A stretch of 6,798 bases of DNA from Frankiaceae bacterium (GCA_017882835.1 JADGOU010000165.1:1-6798); one strand, 5' to 3'; positions 1-6,302 are shown, counted from the first letter of the stretch. Made by a program: numbers and translations. The notes: generated by a model from the letters alone, not told the origin.

Positions 1-1
1 C

Positions 2-274
2 GAATCCGGGTTGCGGGCCGAGCTCACCAGGGTGCTCGTCGACGGCGCCGAGCCGGCGCCCCGGACGGCGGCTCTGGTCTCGCTGCTTGCTGCGGTCGAC
101 GCCGCCGCCAAGGTGGTGCCCTCCGCCGATCGGCGGGCGGTGAAGCGGCGGGCGAAGGAGCTGGCGCGGGGCGAATGGGCCGGTGCCGCCGTGCGTCAGG
201 CCGTGGACGCCGTCAACGGCGCGGTGGCCGCCAGCATTGTCGCCGTCACGGTGGCCACGGGCAGCGGTAGTTGA
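2..274 (+). CDS. GPP34 (GOLPH3/Vps74-like) family protein, C-terminal part, 5' end outside window
   Basis: The frame is open from base 2, so the gene begins upstream of the window; 90 residues and a TGA stop are present. The visible part matches the C-terminal pattern of actinobacterial GPP34 proteins: a LVDGAEPAPRTAALVSLL segment, then a charged VKRRAKELARGEW stretch, a helix AVRQAVDAVNGAV and a small-residue end. In eukaryotes GOLPH3/Vps74 binds phosphatidylinositol-4-phosphate at the Golgi; the bacterial role is not established, so no function is assigned. The lipid-binding region would be upstream and cannot be checked. The last ~20 residues (AAS...VTVATGSGS) are hydrophobic or small but too short to call a membrane anchor. 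The gene is followed by a regulatory gap and probably does not belong to the nitrogen operon. The assignment is by remembered family pattern only. Confidence 0.72.
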   Translation, partial: ESGLRAELTRVLVDGAEPAPRTAALVSLLAAVDAAAKVVPSADRRAVKRRAKELARGEWAGAAVRQAVDAVNGAVAASIVAVTVATGSGS

Positions 275-283
275 GTGCCGCCC

Positions 284-299
284 CGCCCGTGGGAGGGCG
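284..299 (+). terminator. Weak candidate terminator hairpin after the GPP34 gene
   Basis: CGCCC (284-288) and GGGCG (295-299) form a 5-bp stem with a 6-base loop, ten bases after the stop. There is no T-run. Short GC stems are frequent by chance at this base composition, so position is the main support. Confidence 0.25.
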
Positions 300-332
300 C
301 CGACGACCAGTCGTAACGAGCCGCCTCCCTTG

Positions 333-370
333 TTCACATCAGTGAAACCGGCCAGACCAGGCGGCGAAAC
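333..370 (+). promoter_or_regulatory. Candidate GlnR-binding box upstream of amtB
   Basis: Four 5-base blocks recur every 11 bp: TTCAC (333-337), GAAAC (344-348), GACCA (355-359) and GAAAC (366-370), each separated by exactly six bases. This fits the published Streptomyces GlnR box layout gTnAc-n6-GaAAc-n6-GtnAC-n6-GAAAc. Both GAAAC blocks are exact, the first block is good, and the third matches poorly. GlnR is the OmpR-type regulator of nitrogen assimilation in actinomycetes, and amtB-glnK-glnD is a known GlnR-activated operon in Streptomyces. The box ends 61 bp before the amtB start, upstream of where a -35 element would lie, as expected for an activator site. That it acts here is inferred. 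Confidence 0.72.
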
Positions 371-385
371 AGCGGCCACCGACTC

Positions 386-394
386 TTGTCCACA
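386..394 (+). promoter_or_regulatory. Exact DnaA-box sequence in the amtB promoter region
   Basis: TTGTCCACA is identical to the DnaA-box consensus of Streptomyces and mycobacteria. It lies 15 bp downstream of the candidate GlnR box and 37 bp upstream of the amtB start. The first six bases (TTGTCC) could equally be the amtB -35 element, though no good -10 hexamer follows at 16-18 bp. With one more base the site reads TTGT-CC-ACAA, a small palindrome that another regulator might use. I saw no second exact copy in the window, so this is not an origin cluster. Confidence 0.4.
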
Positions 395-411
395 ACGCAC
401 GGTGTGTGCGT
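395..411 (+). repeat. 17-bp inverted repeat between the DnaA box and the amtB ribosome-binding site
   Basis: ACGCAC (395-400) and GTGCGT (406-411) are perfect inverted 6-mers around the spacer GGTGT. The element starts directly after TTGTCCACA and ends 11 bases before the Shine-Dalgarno GGGAGG (423-428). It could be an operator, or a hairpin in the amtB leader if transcription starts upstream of it. Which one cannot be decided from sequence. Confidence 0.35.
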
Positions 412-431
412 CATAGCCGGTTGGGAGGAAC

Positions 432-1760
432 ATGAAGATCGACTCAGGGGACACCGCCTGGCTGCTCGCCAGCGCCGCCCTGGTGTTGTTCATGACGCCG
501 GGGCTGGCCTTCTTCTACGGAGGCATGGTCCGCAGCAAGAACGTGCTCGCCATGCTCATGCAGAACTACGTGACCATCGGTCTGGTCTCGGTGGTGTGGG
601 CGGTCGTCTCCTACAGCCTGGCCTTCGGTGCCGACATCGGCGGTGGTCTACTGGGCGGCCTGCATTTCGCCGGCCTGGCCCACCAGGGTGACCCTGTCCC
701 CGGGCTCGACACCCTGACGGTTCCGCCACTGGCCTTCGTGGCCTTCCAGATGATGTTCGCGATCATTACGCCGGCGCTGATCACCGGCGCGCTTGCGGAC
801 CGGGTGAAGTTCGGCGGCTTCGTGCTGTTCGTGGCCCTGTGGTCGGTGTTCGTCTATGCGCCGGTCGCGCACTGGGTCTTCTCGCCCACCGGATGGCTGA
901 ACAAGCTGGGAGCGCTGGACTTCGCCGGCGGCACCGTCGTGCACGCCAACGCTGGGGCCGCGGCGCTGGCGGTCGTGCTGGTGATCGGTAAGCGGCGAGG
1001 CTGGCCGCGCGAGCAGATGAAGCCGCACTCGCTGCCGCTGACCCTGCTCGGCGCCGGCATCCTGTGGTTCGGCTGGTTTGGCTTCAACGCCGGTTCCGCG
1101 CTGGCGGCCAACGGCTCGGCGGCTCAGGCGTTCGTCAGCACCCAGCTGGCGACTGCGGCCGCGCTGCTGGCCTGGATCGCGGTGGAGAAGCTGCGCAACG
1201 GCCACTCCACCACGCTGGGTGCGGCTTCCGGCGCGGTCGCCGGTCTGGTCGCCATCACCCCGGCCTGTGGCTCGGTCAGCAGCATGGGGGCAATCCTGGT
1301 CGGCCTGGCCGCGGGCGCGGTCTGCGCTCTGGCGGTCAGCCTGAAGTTCAAGTTCGGTTTCGACGACGCCCTCGACGTGGTCGGGGTGCACCTGGTCGGT
1401 GGCATGCTCGGCGCGCTGCTCATCGGCTTCCTGGCCGACGGCGCCGTGGCCGGTGCGAAGCACAAGGGACTGTTCTACGGCGGCGGGTTCGCCCAGCTCG
1501 GCAAGCAGGCGCTCGCCGTGGTGGTCGTGGTGGCCTACTCCTTCGTGGTCTCCTACATCCTGGCCAAGATCGTCCAGGCGACCATCGGCTTCCGGGCGAC
1601 CGACGAGGAAGAGGTGGAAGGCCTGGACAGCTCCTACCACGCCGAGACGGCGTACGAGCTGGGGTCGAGCTTCACCGGAGCGTTCTCCCCGGCAGCGCCA
1701 CGGCACTCTGAGCTCGCGACCGCCGACAGCAGCGGCGGGGCCAGGAAGGTGGAGGCATGA
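432..1760 (+). CDS. amtB: Ammonium transporter, Amt/AmtB family
   Basis: This 442-residue inner-membrane protein conducts ammonium through a homotrimeric Amt channel. Visible family hallmarks are the N-terminal FMTPGLAFFYGGMVRSKN (residues 20-37), FAGGTVVHANAG with first pore histidine H171, WFGWFGFNAGS (212-222), VGVHLVGGMLGALL with second pore histidine H320, and the cytoplasmic C-terminal region IGFRATDEEEVEGLD..YHAETAYE (385-409). Eleven hydrophobic segments are expected. The start ATG follows GGGAGG by three bases, and the protein begins directly in the first membrane helix without the cleaved signal peptide of E. coli AmtB. Two oddities: the residue aligning with E. coli recruitment-site W148 is F150 (motif AHWVF), and about 30 extra residues rich in Ser, Ala and Gly follow the GlnK-contacting C-terminal region. 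The stop overlaps the glnK start (ATGA), implying translational coupling. A GlnR-type box upstream suggests induction by nitrogen limitation. Product assignment is near certain. Confidence 0.97.
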   Translation: MKIDSGDTAWLLASAALVLFMTPGLAFFYGGMVRSKNVLAMLMQNYVTIGLVSVVWAVVSYSLAFGADIGGGLLGGLHFAGLAHQGDPVPGLDTLTVPPLAFVAFQMMFAIITPALITGALADRVKFGGFVLFVALWSVFVYAPVAHWVFSPTGWLNKLGALDFAGGTVVHANAGAAALAVVLVIGKRRGWPREQMKPHSLPLTLLGAGILWFGWFGFNAGSALAANGSAAQAFVSTQLATAAALLAWIAVEKLRNGHSTTLGAASGAVAGLVAITPACGSVSSMGAILVGLAAGAVCALAVSLKFKFGFDDALDVVGVHLVGGMLGALLIGFLADGAVAGAKHKGLFYGGGFAQLGKQALAVVVVVAYSFVVSYILAKIVQATIGFRATDEEEVEGLDSSYHAETAYELGSSFTGAFSPAAPRHSELATADSSGGARKVEA

Positions 1761-2095
1761 AACTCATCACCGCGGTCGTCAAGCCGTTCAAGCTCGACGA
1801 CGTGAAGGTCGCCCTGGAGGAATTCGGGGTGCAGGGGATGACCATCTCGCAGGTGCAGGGCTACGGCCGGCAGCGCGGCCACACCGAGGTTTACCGGGGC
1901 GCCGAGTACAACGTCGACTTCGTCCCGAAGGTGCGGGTGGAGGTCCTCGTCGACGACGCGGATGCCGCCGACCTGCTCGACGTGATGGTCAAGTCGGCAC
2001 AGTCGGGCAAGATCGGCGACGGCAAGGTGTGGGTCACGCCGGTCGACGAGGTCGTCCGGGTACGCACCGGCGAGCGGGGTCCCGAGGCGCTCTAG
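1757..2095 (+). CDS. glnK: PII signal-transduction protein (GlnB/GlnK family)
   Basis: This is a 112-residue protein, exactly the usual PII length. PII trimers sense ATP/ADP and 2-oxoglutarate. The T-loop (about 37-55) carries Q39 and the modifiable tyrosine Y51 in GAEYNVDFVPK; the B-loop SGKIGDGK (83-90) and R101/R103 contribute to nucleotide binding. In Streptomyces and Corynebacterium, Tyr51 is adenylylated by GlnD rather than uridylylated as in E. coli; whether that holds here is inferred from lineage. The unmodified T-loop inserts into the AmtB pore and blocks it. The ATG lies inside the amtB stop (ATGA), so translation is probably coupled; GGTGGAGG just upstream, inside amtB, serves as ribosome-binding site. 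Linkage to amtB argues for the glnK name over glnB; the two families cannot be separated by sequence alone. Confidence 0.96.
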   Translation: MKLITAVVKPFKLDDVKVALEEFGVQGMTISQVQGYGRQRGHTEVYRGAEYNVDFVPKVRVEVLVDDADAADLLDVMVKSAQSGKIGDGKVWVTPVDEVVRVRTGERGPEAL

Positions 2096-2127
2096 CAGTC
2101 CTGCCACACTCGCGAACATCCACGCCC

Positions 2128-2164
2128 CCAACGGCCGGTCCGCCCCCAGCGGGCCGGCCGTTGG
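2128..2164 (+). promoter_or_regulatory. Strong hairpin between glnK and glnD
   Basis: CCAACGGCCGG (2128-2138) is perfectly inverted at 2154-2164. The pairing continues inward through a T-G wobble (2139/2153) and four G/C pairs, giving a 16-bp stem with the 5-base loop CCCCA (2144-2148). It lies 32 bases after the glnK stop and ends 8 bases before the putative glnD ATG. No T-run follows, so it could be a partial or atypical terminator, an mRNA 3'-end stabiliser for amtB-glnK, or a structure limiting glnD translation. It is the strongest inverted repeat I found in the window. Confidence 0.65.
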
Positions 2165-2172
2165 CGATCGAA

Positions 2173-4494
2173 ATGGGGTACGGCGTGCAGACCGACCTGC
2201 GCGCGGTACGCGCCGAGTTGCTCGCCCGGGCCGACCTGGTCCGGGCGCCGCTGCGCGCGGCGCTGACCGCGGCCACCGACGCCTGGCTGGGCGAGCTGCT
2301 GGGCGCCGAGGCCGGGGTCGCGCTGGTCGCGGTCGGCGGGTACGGCCGGCGGGAACCCGCTCCCGGCAGCGACCTCGACCTGGTGCTGGTCCATCGCGGT
2401 CGCCGCGACATCGGGGCGCTGGCCGACCGGCTGTGGTACCCCATCTGGGACACCGGCGTCCGGCTGGACCACTCGGTGCGCACGGTCGGCGAGGCGGTAG
2501 CGGTCGCGGCCGCCGATCTCAAGGCCGCCCTCGGCCTGCTCGACGTCCGGCACGTGGCCGGGGACGAGGCGCTGTCGGACGAGCTGCGCAGCCGGCTGCG
2601 GGCCGCCTGGCGCAGCGGCGCGCCCAAGCGGCTGCCGGAGCTGCGCGCCGCGGTGGCGGACCGCGCCCAGCGCCACGGCGAGGTGGCCTTCCTGTTGGAG
2701 CCAGACCTCAAGGAAGCCCGCGGCGGGATCCGGGACGTGCATGCCCTGCAGGCGGTCGCGGTGGCGCAGGTGGCGGACCCGCCAAGCGAGCGGGTTCGGG
2801 CGGCGTACGCCGTGCTGCTGGACGTCCGCGCGGAGTTGCAACGGCGCACCGGCCGGGCGACCGACCGGTTGCTGCTGCAGGAGCAGGACGGCGTGACCGG
2901 CGCGCTGGGCTACCTCGACGCCGACGCGCTGCTGCTCGACGTGACCGAGGCCGGCCGGCGGGTGGCCTTCGCCGGCGACGAGACCTGGCGGCGGGTGACT
3001 GCCTGGACGGCGGCGACCCGGCGACGTTGGTCGCCCCGCCGCCGCCCGCCGGTGCGGCAACCGCTCGCGGACGGGGTGATCGAGCAGGACGGCGAGGTTG
3101 TGCTCGCCCGCGGGGTCGCCCCGGCGACCGACCCGGCCCTGATGTTGCGGGCCGCCGCGGCTGCCGCCGGCGCGGGGCTGGCGCTGGCGCCACATACGCT
3201 GGAGCGGCTTGTGGCCGAGGCCGCGCCGGTGCCGGAGCCCTGGCCGACGGAGGTGCGCGACGGTTTGGTCGCGCTGCTCGGCGCCGGGGCAGGAGCCGTC
3301 CCGGTGTTCGAGGCACTCGATCAGGCCGGGCTGGTGGTGCGGCTGCTGCCCGAGTGGGCGCAGGTGCGCTCGAAGCCGCAACGCAACGCCTATCACCGCT
3401 TCACCCTCGACCGGCACCTGTACGAGGCGGCGGCCCACGCCGCTCCGCTGGCTCGCCGGGTCGCCCGGCCGGACCTGCTGTTGCTGGGAGCCTTGTTGCA
3501 CGACATCGGCAAGGGCTGGCCGGGCGACCACACCGAGGTCGGCGTCGAGCTCGTCGGCCGGATCGGCCCGCGACTGGGGTTGTCGCTGGCGGACACCGCG
3601 ACCCTGGCCACGATGGTGCGGCACCATCTGCTGCTGCCGGATGTGGCCAGCCGGCGCGACCTGGACGACCCGGCGACCACGGCGGCGGTCGCGACCGCGG
3701 TCGGCGACCGGGACACCCTCGACCTGCTCCATGCGCTCACCGAGGCCGACTCGTTGGCCACCGGCCCGGCCGCCTGGAGTGCGTGGAAAGCCGGGCTGGT
3801 CGCCGAGCTGGTACGTCGTACGGCCGGCGTGCTGGCCGGCGCTCCGGTGCCGCCGGCGGCCACCTTGACGCCCGCCCAGCGCGCGTTGGCCGAGCGGGGT
3901 GAGCTGGCCGTGGCAGTGGAGCCGGCGCTGGGCACGGACGCCTTTACGGTGACCATGACCGCACCAGACCGGCCAGGCATGCTGGCGATGGCCGCCGGGG
4001 TGCTGGCGCTGCACCGGCTCGACGTGCATGCGGCGTCGAGCACAGCGGTGGCGACCACCGGGGTGTCGGTGTTCACGGTGGCGGCGCGCTTTGGCGCCGT
4101 ACCGGACTGGGTGTTGGTTCGGGAGGACTTCCGCCGGGCGCTCGCCGGTGACCTCAAGCCGGGTGAGCGGCTGGCGGCGCGGGAACTCGGCGTTGTCCGC
4201 CGGGCGACGGCTCTGGCGCCCGCCCCGCCCCGGGTGCTGTTCATCGACGACGCCTCCGCCACGGCCACGGTGGTGGAGGTGCGAGCGCACGACGGAGTCG
4301 GGGTGCTGCACCGAATCGCGAGCGCCATCGCGGCCAGCGGCCTGGACGTGCGCACCGCCAAGGTCGCCACCCTGGGCGCCGAGGTGGTGGACACCTTCTA
4401 CGTCGTCCGCCCGGACGGCACCCGGTTGACCAACCCGACCGAGCGCGCGGCCCTGGAGCGCGAGATTCTCGCCGCGCTGCCCGGCGGGCCATAG
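2173..4494 (+). CDS. glnD: [Protein-PII] nucleotidylyltransferase / nucleotidyl-removing enzyme GlnD
   Basis: This 773-residue enzyme modifies and demodifies Tyr51 of PII in response to glutamine. Domains in order: a nucleotidyltransferase with GGYGRRE (55-61) and SDLDL (66-70; likely metal-binding D67 and D69); a helical linker with LLEPDLKEARGGIRDVHALQ (174-193); an HD phosphohydrolase domain with YHRFTLDRH (407-415), HDIGKG (443-448; H443, D444) and H484/H485; then two ACT glutamine-sensing domains starting near FTVTMTAPDRPGMLAM (591-606) and TVVEVRAHDGVGVLHRIA (699-716). No domain appears missing. Actinobacterial homologues studied in Streptomyces and Corynebacterium adenylylate rather than uridylylate PII. 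The start is uncertain: ATG 2173 has no clear ribosome-binding site because the upstream bases are in a hairpin, while in-frame GTG 2185 follows GGGG (2175-2178) by six bases and would give 769 residues. TTG 2161 lies inside the hairpin stem. The frame stays open far upstream through amtB and glnK, but that is antiparallel to nothing and only GC-rich read-through. Confidence 0.94.
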   Translation: MGYGVQTDLRAVRAELLARADLVRAPLRAALTAATDAWLGELLGAEAGVALVAVGGYGRREPAPGSDLDLVLVHRGRRDIGALADRLWYPIWDTGVRLDHSVRTVGEAVAVAAADLKAALGLLDVRHVAGDEALSDELRSRLRAAWRSGAPKRLPELRAAVADRAQRHGEVAFLLEPDLKEARGGIRDVHALQAVAVAQVADPPSERVRAAYAVLLDVRAELQRRTGRATDRLLLQEQDGVTGALGYLDADALLLDVTEAGRRVAFAGDETWRRVTAWTAATRRRWSPRRRPPVRQPLADGVIEQDGEVVLARGVAPATDPALMLRAAAAAAGAGLALAPHTLERLVAEAAPVPEPWPTEVRDGLVALLGAGAGAVPVFEALDQAGLVVRLLPEWAQVRSKPQRNAYHRFTLDRHLYEAAAHAAPLARRVARPDLLLLGALLHDIGKGWPGDHTEVGVELVGRIGPRLGLSLADTATLATMVRHHLLLPDVASRRDLDDPATTAAVATAVGDRDTLDLLHALTEADSLATGPAAWSAWKAGLVAELVRRTAGVLAGAPVPPAATLTPAQRALAERGELAVAVEPALGTDAFTVTMTAPDRPGMLAMAAGVLALHRLDVHAASSTAVATTGVSVFTVAARFGAVPDWVLVREDFRRALAGDLKPGERLAARELGVVRRATALAPAPPRVLFIDDASATATVVEVRAHDGVGVLHRIASAIAASGLDVRTAKVATLGAEVVDTFYVVRPDGTRLTNPTERAALEREILAALPGGP

Positions 4495-4576
4495 GGTCAC
4501 ACGGCAGCGCGACAGACCCCGCCGGGTCGACGACCTGTGCGGCGGCGGTGGGATCGAAGTCGCCGAGCCCAGCCCT

Positions 4577-4638
4577 ACCGTTCCCGGGCCGGCGAGCGGG
4601 CGCGGCTAACCTGAAGGGGTCTGCCACCGTTCCCGGTG
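4577..4638 (+). promoter_or_regulatory. Candidate ffh promoter with flanking 11-bp direct repeat
   Basis: In the 199-bp gap between glnD and ffh, TAACCT (4607-4612) fits an actinobacterial -10 hexamer (TAnnnT); no convincing -35 precedes it. ACCGTTCCCGG occurs at 4577-4587 and again at 4626-4636, on either side of the -10. The second copy lies within the hairpin CACCG-TTCC-CGGTG (4625-4638), and a small stem GCCG-TCG-CGGC follows at 4641-4651. The predicted leader would be about 75 bases. A short stem at 4515-4528 (GACCC/GGGTC) might mark the end of glnD transcription but is weak. Nothing else is recognisable in the gap. Confidence 0.35.
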
Positions 4639-4693
4639 TCGCCGTCGCGGCGGTCCGGGGCTTCCCGTCGTACGCCGAGGACTGACGCCACCC

Positions 4694-6280
4694 GTGTTCG
4701 ACACGCTCTCCGACCGGCTCGACAAGGTCTTCACCTCGCTGCGGGGCAAGGGCCGGCTCTCCCCGGCTGACATTGACGCGACCGCGCGCGAGATTCGGAT
4801 CGCGCTGCTCGAGGCCGACGTCGCGCTGCCCGTGGTCAAGACCTTCATCGCCGCGGTCAAGGAGCGGGCGAGGGGCCTGGAGGTCTCCCAGGCCCTCAAC
4901 CCGGCGCAGCAGGTCATCAAGATCGTAAATGAGGAGCTCATCGGCATCCTCGGCGGCGAGACCAGGCTGCTGCGCTACCGCAAGACGCCACCGAGCGTGA
5001 TCCTGCTCGCCGGCCTGCAGGGCTCGGGCAAGACCACGCTTGCCGGCAAGCTTGGTCGCTGGCTGCGCGAGCAGCGGCACACCCCGCTGCTGGTCGCCTG
5101 TGACCTGCAGCGGCCCAACGCCGTTCAGCAGCTGCAGATCGTCGGTGGCCAGGCCGGGGTGGACGTGTTTGCCCCCGAGCCCGGCAACGGCGTCGGCGAC
5201 CCGGTAGACGTGGCCCGGCGCTCCGTCGAGCACGCTCGGCGTACCGGGTACGACGTCGTCGTCGTCGACACCGCCGGCCGGCTGGGCATCGACGCCGAAC
5301 TGATGCAACAGGCCGCCGACATCCGCGACGCCGCCGAGCCGGACGAGATCCTGTTCGTCGTCGACGCGATGATCGGTCAGGACGCGGTCACCACGGCCCA
5401 GGCGTTCGCCGACGGCGTCGGCTTCAGCGGGGTGGTGCTCACCAAGCTCGACGGCGACGCCCGCGGTGGGGCCGCGCTCTCGGTGCGGCAGGTCACCGGC
5501 GAGCCGATCATGTTCGCCTCGACCGGCGAGAAGCTGGCCGACTTCGACGTCTTCCACCCGGAGCGGATGGCCTCGCGCATCCTCGGGATGGGCGACATGT
5601 TGTCGCTGATCGAGCAGGCCGAGCGGACGTTCGACGCCGACGAGGCCGAGGCCATGGCCGCCAAACTCGTCAGCGGCACCGACTTCACCCTCGAGGACTT
5701 CCTCGACCAGATGATGGCCGTGCGCAAGATGGGGCCGATCGGCAACCTGCTCGGCATGCTGCCCGGGATGGGGCAGATGAAGGAAGCCATCGCCAACATC
5801 GATGACCGGGACCTGGACCGGGTGGCCGCGATCATTCGGTCGATGACCCCGGCGGAGCGGGCCGACCCCAAGATCATCAATGGCTCCCGCCGGCTTCGGA
5901 TCGCGGCCGGCTCGGGGGTCACGGTCACCGAGGTCAACGGCCTAGTCGACAGGTTCTTCGATGCCCGCAAGATGATGAAGCAGATGGCCGGCGGCATGGG
6001 CATGCCCGGGATGCGGCGCCGGCCGACCAGCGCCAAGGGCAAGGCCAAGGGCAAGAAGGGCAAGGGCCGCCCGGGCGGGGGGACGCCCCGGCAGCCGGGA
6101 CCGCCGCCGAGCGCGACTCCCGCCGCGCCGGTCGGGTCGGGCCTGAGCGACCCGTTCGGATCGGGCGGTCCGCTCGCGATGCCACCGCTGCCGCGCGGGT
6201 TGCCCAAGGGGCCGGCCAAGGGTCTGCCGGGGCAGTTGCCCCCCAATTCACCGTTCGGCCGGCCGGGCGGCGGGCGCTAG
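4694..6280 (+). CDS. ffh: Signal recognition particle protein Ffh (SRP54 GTPase)
   Basis: This 528-residue GTPase binds SRP RNA and the signal sequences of nascent membrane proteins, and delivers ribosomes to FtsY at the membrane. Order of domains: helical N domain (1-88), G domain with P-loop GLQGSGKTT (107-115), DTAGR (192-196) and TKLDGDARGG (250-259), then the Met-rich M domain with FLDQMMAVRKMGPIGNLLGMLPGM (336-359) and the RNA-binding SRR motif in NGSRRLRIAAGSG (396-408). GTG is chosen because MFDTLSDRL is the normal family N-terminus; GAGGA (4677-4681) precedes it by 12 bases, a rather long spacing. The protein exceeds E. coli Ffh (453 residues) by an approximately 88-residue tail (441-528) that is first Lys/Gly-rich (KGKAKGKKGKG, 448-458), then Pro/Gly-rich. 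Extended tails are usual in actinobacteria. Identification is certain; the tail's role is unknown. Confidence 0.98.
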   Translation: MFDTLSDRLDKVFTSLRGKGRLSPADIDATAREIRIALLEADVALPVVKTFIAAVKERARGLEVSQALNPAQQVIKIVNEELIGILGGETRLLRYRKTPPSVILLAGLQGSGKTTLAGKLGRWLREQRHTPLLVACDLQRPNAVQQLQIVGGQAGVDVFAPEPGNGVGDPVDVARRSVEHARRTGYDVVVVDTAGRLGIDAELMQQAADIRDAAEPDEILFVVDAMIGQDAVTTAQAFADGVGFSGVVLTKLDGDARGGAALSVRQVTGEPIMFASTGEKLADFDVFHPERMASRILGMGDMLSLIEQAERTFDADEAEAMAAKLVSGTDFTLEDFLDQMMAVRKMGPIGNLLGMLPGMGQMKEAIANIDDRDLDRVAAIIRSMTPAERADPKIINGSRRLRIAAGSGVTVTEVNGLVDRFFDARKMMKQMAGGMGMPGMRRRPTSAKGKAKGKKGKGRPGGGTPRQPGPPPSATPAAPVGSGLSDPFGSGGPLAMPPLPRGLPKGPAKGLPGQLPPNSPFGRPGGGR

Positions 6281-6299
6281 CCCGGCGGCCGCGGTGACG
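6271..6299 (+). repeat. Imperfect direct repeat, copy 1, across the ffh stop
   Basis: CGGGCGCTAGC (6271-6281, containing the ffh TAG) is followed by GGCGGC and GGTGACG (to 6299). The same three blocks recur at 6587-6610 with two- and three-base gaps between them. The copies are 316 bp apart. Confidence 0.4.
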
Positions 6300-6302
6300 G
6301 CC

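Noticed and set aside
313..317. GTAAC as an additional GlnR block
   Set aside because: It is 20 bp from the first block, out of the 11-bp register, and no GAAAC follows at six bases.
648..1706. 352-codon open frame on the minus strand opposite amtB
   Set aside because: Shadow of amtB; the translation is hydrophilic and of low complexity, with no recognisable family.
1399..2172. Upstream extension of the glnD frame through amtB and glnK, suggesting a fusion of 1031 residues
   Set aside because: The extension is out of frame with two certain genes and has Arg/Ser/Pro-rich nonsense composition; GlnD homology begins only after about 2185.
2433..3902. 489-codon + frame inside glnD
   Set aside because: Arg/Gly/Ala-rich translation in an alternative frame of a certain gene; typical GC-rich shadow.
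2092..4500. 802-codon open frame on the minus strand opposite glnD
   Set aside because: It mirrors glnD in a complementary frame, a usual effect of strong G/C third-position bias. The translation is Arg/Gln/Gly/His-rich with no known motif, and glnD is unmistakable on the other strand.
6229..6242. GGGGC-AGTT-GCCCC stem near the end of ffh as terminator
   Set aside because: It lies inside the coding sequence, 36 bases before the stop; the 6303-6324 stem is better placed.
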